Assembly (NCBI GenBank): GCA_947448795.1
Contig: CANFOZ010000015.1
Span: 1-46,939 of the forward strand
DNA: 46,939 nt
Origin: Bacteroidota bacterium
Lineage (GTDB): Bacteria > Bacteroidota > Bacteroidia > AKYH767-A > JAHEYN01
Direction: 5' to 3'
Shown here one piece after another: positions 43,182 through 46,939 of the stretch. How positions within the stretch are numbered: position 1 is the first letter of the stretch; each line of letters opens with the position of its first letter. The notes beneath the pieces were generated by a model. It worked only from the letters and a program-made list of their open reading frames with translations. It had not been told where the DNA came from and made no database searches. The translations under genes and the position numbers were made by a program.

Positions 43182-44312
43182 ATGAAAATAGGAATCGTCT
43201 GTTATCCGACTTTTGGTGGCTCTGGCGTAATCGCTACTGAGCTAGGTAAGGCCTTGGCTGAGAAAGGGCATGAGATTCACTTCGTGGCATACCGCCAGCC
43301 TTTCCGATTGGATTCGTTTTCGGAAAACATCACTTTTCACGAAGTGAGTTTGGCCGATTATCCGCTGTTTGATTTCCTTCCCTATGAAACCGCTTTAACT
43401 AGTAAAATGGTTTCCGTGGCCATCGATAAAAAACTCGATCTCTTTCATGTGCATTATGCCATTCCACATGCTTCTACCGCATACATGGCAAAGCAGATCT
43501 TAGCTGCATCGGGGCATAAAATAAAAGTCATCACCACCTTGCACGGCACGGATATAACCCTCGTTGGTAAGGATGCGAGCTATTTACCTGTTGTTACCTT
43601 CGCAATCAACCAAAGTGACGGTATCACTGCTGTTTCAGAGAGTTTGAAAGAAGAAACGTACCGCAATTTCAGCATCACGAAACAGATCGACGTGATTCCG
43701 AATTTTATCGACCTGCATCGTTTTTCAAAAAAGACCAAGGAGCATTTCCGCAAGGCCATCGCCCCTAATGGTGAAAAACTTATCGTGCATACCTCGAATT
43801 TTAGAAAGGTGAAAAGGGTGGAGGATGTGCTGCACGTGTTTAAAAAAATTCATGAAAAGATCCCTTCCAAAATGCTTTTGATTGGCGATGGTCCAGATCG
43901 TAGCACCTTGGAAAAAATGGCTCACGAAAGCGGTATGTCGGAAGATATTCGATTTCTTGGAAAACTCGAGGCGGTGGAGGAGATTCTCTCCGTTAGCGAC
44001 CTGTTCCTGCTTACCTCCGAAACAGAAAGCTTTGGGCTCGCATCATTGGAAGCCATGGCCTGCCAAGTGCCTGTTATCTCAACCAACACCGGCGGATCGC
44101 CTGAAGTGAATATACATGGCAAAACCGGCTTCCTAAGCAATGTTGGCGATTGCGACGACATGGCCAAGAACGCGATCTATATCCTTTCCGACGAGAAGCG
44201 TTTGGCCGAATTCAAAGCGAATGCGTTGAAGCAGGCTCGTAAGTTTGATATTCATGCAATCCTTCCGCTATACGAGCAGCTTTACACCGATATCCTGCAA
44301 GGCCGAAAATAA
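43182..44312 (+). CDS. bshA: N-acetyl-alpha-D-glucosaminyl L-malate synthase
   Basis: A 376-residue GT4 glycosyltransferase. The opening 'MKIGIVCYPTFGGSGVIATELGKALAEKGHEIHFVAY' region (GGSGVIA motif), 'LFHVHYAIPHASTAYMA', 'TTLHGTDITLVG' and 'ETESFGLASLEAMACQVPVISTNTGG' match BshA closely. BshA makes GlcNAc-malate from UDP-GlcNAc and L-malate, the first step of bacillithiol synthesis. The call is strengthened by bshC two bases downstream. The deacetylase gene bshB is not in this window. Confidence 0.96.
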   Translation: MKIGIVCYPTFGGSGVIATELGKALAEKGHEIHFVAYRQPFRLDSFSENITFHEVSLADYPLFDFLPYETALTSKMVSVAIDKKLDLFHVHYAIPHASTAYMAKQILAASGHKIKVITTLHGTDITLVGKDASYLPVVTFAINQSDGITAVSESLKEETYRNFSITKQIDVIPNFIDLHRFSKKTKEHFRKAIAPNGEKLIVHTSNFRKVKRVEDVLHVFKKIHEKIPSKMLLIGDGPDRSTLEKMAHESGMSEDIRFLGKLEAVEEILSVSDLFLLTSETESFGLASLEAMACQVPVISTNTGGSPEVNIHGKTGFLSNVGDCDDMAKNAIYILSDEKRLAEFKANALKQARKFDIHAILPLYEQLYTDILQGRK

Positions 44313-44314
44313 TC

Positions 44315-45925
44315 ATGATGTACAATCAGCGCTTCATTGATGCCGAGCAGTCGGGCTTGTATGGGACGATGATGCTCGATTATCTAAGAGACGATCCCAA
44401 GCTGCGCGAATTCTTTGTTTACAAACCGGCACTTTCATCTTTTGCTGAATTAATAAAACAAAAAAAGCAGCAGTCGATCGATCGCGACTTGCTTGCGACA
44501 GTCATCACCGAGCAATATCGTGCGATTGGTGTTGAATCCCCGCTATTGAACAAGCAGCTTGCAAGTTTGCAAAGCAAGGACACCTTCACTGTTTGTACCG
44601 GTCATCAGGCTTGCTTATTCACAGGGCCCTTGTATTTTATTTATAAAATCTGTTCCACTATTGTGCTCGCGAATGAGCTTATAAAGGAGTTCCCAGAGCA
44701 GCACTTTGTACCCGTTTTTTGGATCGCTTCCGAAGATCATGATTTCGCGGAAATCGATCATGCGCAGGTCTTTGGTAAAACAATCCGCTGGGCCAAGCCA
44801 TTCAGCGATGAACAAACGCCTCCGGTTGGTCGATTATCCACCGCATCCATGCAAAGCTTGCTAGAAGAGTTGCGCAGCATGCTCGGTGCCGATGGTCGTG
44901 ATTTATTTGCAATCGTGCAGCAGGCCTACGACGGAAAGAAAACCTTGGCACAGGCCACTGCCTTTTTAGTGCATGCCCTTTTTGGTGATACAGGATTGCT
45001 TGTGCTGGATGCCGACGACGCGCGACTTAAACAGCTTTTTGCTCCTGCAATGCAGCGCGAATTGCTTGAAGGTATTGCCGAGCAGATGGTTGGGAAAACC
45101 AATGCTGCTTTGTTGCAGCAGGGATATAAAGCGCAAGTGAATCCGCGTCCTATTAATCTCTTTTATCTTACAACCGAGCACCGTGGCCGCATCGAGCAGC
45201 AAGGCGAAGTTTTTTTAGTTAAAGGCTCTGCACTTTCATTTACGAAGGATGCCTTGTTGGATGAATTAAAAATACATCCCGAACGCTTCAGCCCGAATGT
45301 GTTGATGCGTCCACTTTATCAAGAAACTATTCTACCAAACCTCGCCTACATCGGTGGTCCAGGCGAACTAGCTTATTGGTTGCAGTTGAATTCGCTCTTT
45401 GTAGCACATGGATTAACGATGCCCGTTTTGATGTTGCGTCAATCGTTGTTGTGTGTAGATGCGAATGCAGGAAAGAAGATAAAGAAGCTGGACTTGACGT
45501 CGCTTGATTTTTTCAAAGACGCAGATGCAATCGTAAAACAATATTTAAAAGCGCAATCCGATTTTCCGGATGTCGCCGATGATCAAAAGGCAATGGATTT
45601 GCTTTTTAATCGTCTTGCTGAGCGTGTTAAAGCCGTTGACCCAACGCTCAAAGCTGCAGTGGAAGGGGAGCATAAGAAAGTGACGAATGCGCTGAATAAC
45701 CTGCAGGAGAAGTTGATTAAAGCGCAGAAGAAAAAACAGGAATTGACTGTTGAGCAGGTTAGAACCTTGCGTGAAAAATTGTTTCCGAATGGCGTTATGC
45801 AGGAACGAAGCGAAAATTTCATTCCTTTTTATTTGAAACAGGGCCCTGCTTTTTTAGCGGATGTATTGCAGGCAATCAAGTCCTTTGACCAACGCGTGAT
45901 TGTGTTGGAAGAACAGAATCAGTAA
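44315..45925 (+). CDS. bshC: Bacillithiol biosynthesis cysteine-adding enzyme
   Basis: A 536-residue protein of the BshC family, which adds cysteine to GlcN-malate in the last step of bacillithiol synthesis. Family features are 'CTGHQACLFTGPLYFIYKICSTI' (HxxH-type nucleotide-binding region), 'FVPVFWIASEDHDFAEIDH', 'RPLYQETILPNLAYIGGPGELAYWLQL' and a long C-terminal coiled coil (about 430-490). Length matches. Its stop codon overlaps the convergent T9SS-protein stop codon by 7 bases. Confidence 0.96.
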   Translation: MMYNQRFIDAEQSGLYGTMMLDYLRDDPKLREFFVYKPALSSFAELIKQKKQQSIDRDLLATVITEQYRAIGVESPLLNKQLASLQSKDTFTVCTGHQACLFTGPLYFIYKICSTIVLANELIKEFPEQHFVPVFWIASEDHDFAEIDHAQVFGKTIRWAKPFSDEQTPPVGRLSTASMQSLLEELRSMLGADGRDLFAIVQQAYDGKKTLAQATAFLVHALFGDTGLLVLDADDARLKQLFAPAMQRELLEGIAEQMVGKTNAALLQQGYKAQVNPRPINLFYLTTEHRGRIEQQGEVFLVKGSALSFTKDALLDELKIHPERFSPNVLMRPLYQETILPNLAYIGGPGELAYWLQLNSLFVAHGLTMPVLMLRQSLLCVDANAGKKIKKLDLTSLDFFKDADAIVKQYLKAQSDFPDVADDQKAMDLLFNRLAERVKAVDPTLKAAVEGEHKKVTNALNNLQEKLIKAQKKKQELTVEQVRTLREKLFPNGVMQERSENFIPFYLKQGPAFLADVLQAIKSFDQRVIVLEEQNQ

Positions 45926-46939
45926 AAGAATTTTTGTACTTGGGTTTCGCCGTCGTGTTGGATCAGCAGGAAGTAAACTCCGTGTTCCAGTTGGCTGCAG
46001 GAGATGCCGCATTCTTCTTGGCCCGCCGCTAGTATTTGGCTCATTCGTTTTCTGCCTAGTAGATCGATGATGGTCACCTCACCAATGGATTCGCTGGCTT
46101 GCAGTCGCAGCAGCAGTTGTTGGTTTGCAGCATCATTGGCTAGTGTGTAGGTTTTAACTGCACTCTTTGCATCTAGTGCTATAATGTTACTCAATGCATT
46201 ACTGCCATCAAAATCAAACTGACGCAAGCGGTAGTAATTGATGCCGGATAAAGGCTGCTTGTCAGTGAAGTTGTAATGACTTATTGCCTCTGTGCTGCCG
46301 TTTCCTTTCACTTCGCCGATTGCTTCGAAATGTTGCATGTCTTGCGAACGCTCCACACTGAAGTGATCGTTGTTCTTTTCTGACGAGCTGGTCCAATTTA
46401 ATACATTCCCGATTGGCATTGGTTTACCTATGAACTCAACAAGCGTTATTGGTAGTGGATTGTCTGTGGTGCTGGATGCCAGGGTGAAGGCGATGTAGTT
46501 AGTAGGTGCTGCGCTGGTTGTGATGCTGCCTGAACTAATCGTACCGGTAACGTTCTGCCAGGCAGTGCCATCCCAGCTTGCCAAACGCATCGCATTTAAG
46601 AGGGTGAGATCTGCGGCATTGTATGGGGGAGCAGCCCAACCGATGTTGATGCGCGCTGTTCGGCTGCCGGTGCCCGTTCTGGCTAACTTCCAATATTCAA
46701 TAGCTGAAACATGGTGTATACCTGTTCCCACGCTTGTTTCGGACATAACCGGTGAGGCTTGATTAGGGCCTGTGTTGAAATATTCTCCAGTAAAAGTGGA
46801 TGTACCGCTACCCCCAACTCCGACTAGTGCAATCGGACGATAATAGCCACCTTTACCGGTAGGAAATGTAATTGTTGGAGTTGCACTAAAAGAGGCTGCA
46901 ATCGGCCCATCCACATAACTGCTGTTGGATGCCCCTGAA
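45919..46939 (-). CDS. Secreted protein with type IX secretion sorting domain, N-terminus beyond the right edge
   Basis: The minus-strand frame is open from the last bases of the window to the TGA at 45921-45919, so only the C-terminal 340 or so residues are seen. The GTG at 46914 is not a real start because the frame continues (GASNSSYVDG...). The visible part is Ser/Thr/Gly-rich. It contains 'PLPITLVEFIGKP', which typically begins an Fn3-like module before the tail, then 'DHFSVERSQDMQHFEAIGEV' and 'GINYYRLRQFDFDG', and finally a Por secretion-type sorting domain ('LLGRKRMSQ', 'LEHGVYFLLIQHDGETQVQKFFY'). It is a surface or secreted protein of unknown function. Confidence 0.88.
   Translation of the reverse strand, partial: SGASNSSYVDGPIAASFSATPTITFPTGKGGYYRPIALVGVGGSGTSTFTGEYFNTGPNQASPVMSETSVGTGIHHVSAIEYWKLARTGTGSRTARINIGWAAPPYNAADLTLLNAMRLASWDGTAWQNVTGTISSGSITTSAAPTNYIAFTLASSTTDNPLPITLVEFIGKPMPIGNVLNWTSSSEKNNDHFSVERSQDMQHFEAIGEVKGNGSTEAISHYNFTDKQPLSGINYYRLRQFDFDGSNALSNIIALDAKSAVKTYTLANDAANQQLLLRLQASESIGEVTIIDLLGRKRMSQILAAGQEECGISCSQLEHGVYFLLIQHDGETQVQKFFY

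Overview
This window is a chromosomal segment from a member of the phylum Bacteroidota. Four things point there. Two proteins end in Por/type IX secretion sorting domains (7261-8511 and the partial gene at the right edge). Many genes have a TAnnTTTG-type -7 promoter box. Lipoproteins with short LxxC lipoboxes are common. The neighbourhoods (surE-lpxB, bshA-bshC, DPP IV, DUF6155-like and YgjV-like small genes) are ones I associate with this phylum. The species cannot be named; an environmental Chitinophagales/Sphingobacteriales-like or Flavobacteriales-like lineage would fit. No rRNA, CRISPR array, phage module or complete insertion sequence is visible.

Layout, left half. Positions 1-2890 (minus strand) hold an apparent operon: a TonB-C-domain protein, rarA, an LEA-type lipoprotein and a second lipoprotein that runs off the left edge. 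Positions 3051-7201 (plus) are a signalling operon of FIST sensor protein, cytoplasmic multi-PAS histidine kinase and single-domain response regulator. A secreted alpha/beta hydrolase follows. Positions 8522-12940 hold an FAD monooxygenase fused to a DsbA/SpxH-like thioredoxin domain, a class I aminotransferase overlapping it, and a divergent CefD-like class V aminotransferase. Positions 12941-18088 (minus) are a five-gene operon, surE - small membrane protein - lpxB - SpoIID-like - DUF885 peptidase. The DUF885 gene is broken by one in-frame TAA.

The accessory island (about 18.2-21.9 kb) is the most unusual part. It contains a hipBA toxin-antitoxin operon, a 552-base AT-rich non-coding stretch, and two adjacent genes of a paralogous family I do not recognise. 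The non-coding stretch carries two copies of what looks like a structured RNA leader: hairpin, ACCAACCGAG, then CCACGGTGGTAAAA. Each copy sits exactly two bases before the ATG of a tiny ORF. The second tiny ORF ends in an ATGA overlap with the first paralogue. I regard this as the best candidate for an undescribed system.

Layout, right half. After a DPP IV/M15-like peptidase pair, comEC and two small conserved genes, there is a cluster of three tRNAs (Ser-GCU, Pro-UGG, Arg-UCU on the minus strand) with inverted repeats in its spacers. An oligopeptide-type ABC importer follows (binding lipoprotein plus two enlarged permeases, no ATPase nearby), then a PgpH-like 7TM-HD phosphodiesterase, a thiolase with an NlpC/P60 hydrolase, and a DUF1566 exported protein with its own terminator. 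Positions 38533-45925 form a likely operon of lpdA, crcB, a PafA-type phosphatase, an MFS transporter, bshA and bshC. The last two indicate that the organism makes bacillithiol. Most of the window is housekeeping; no single pathway spans it.
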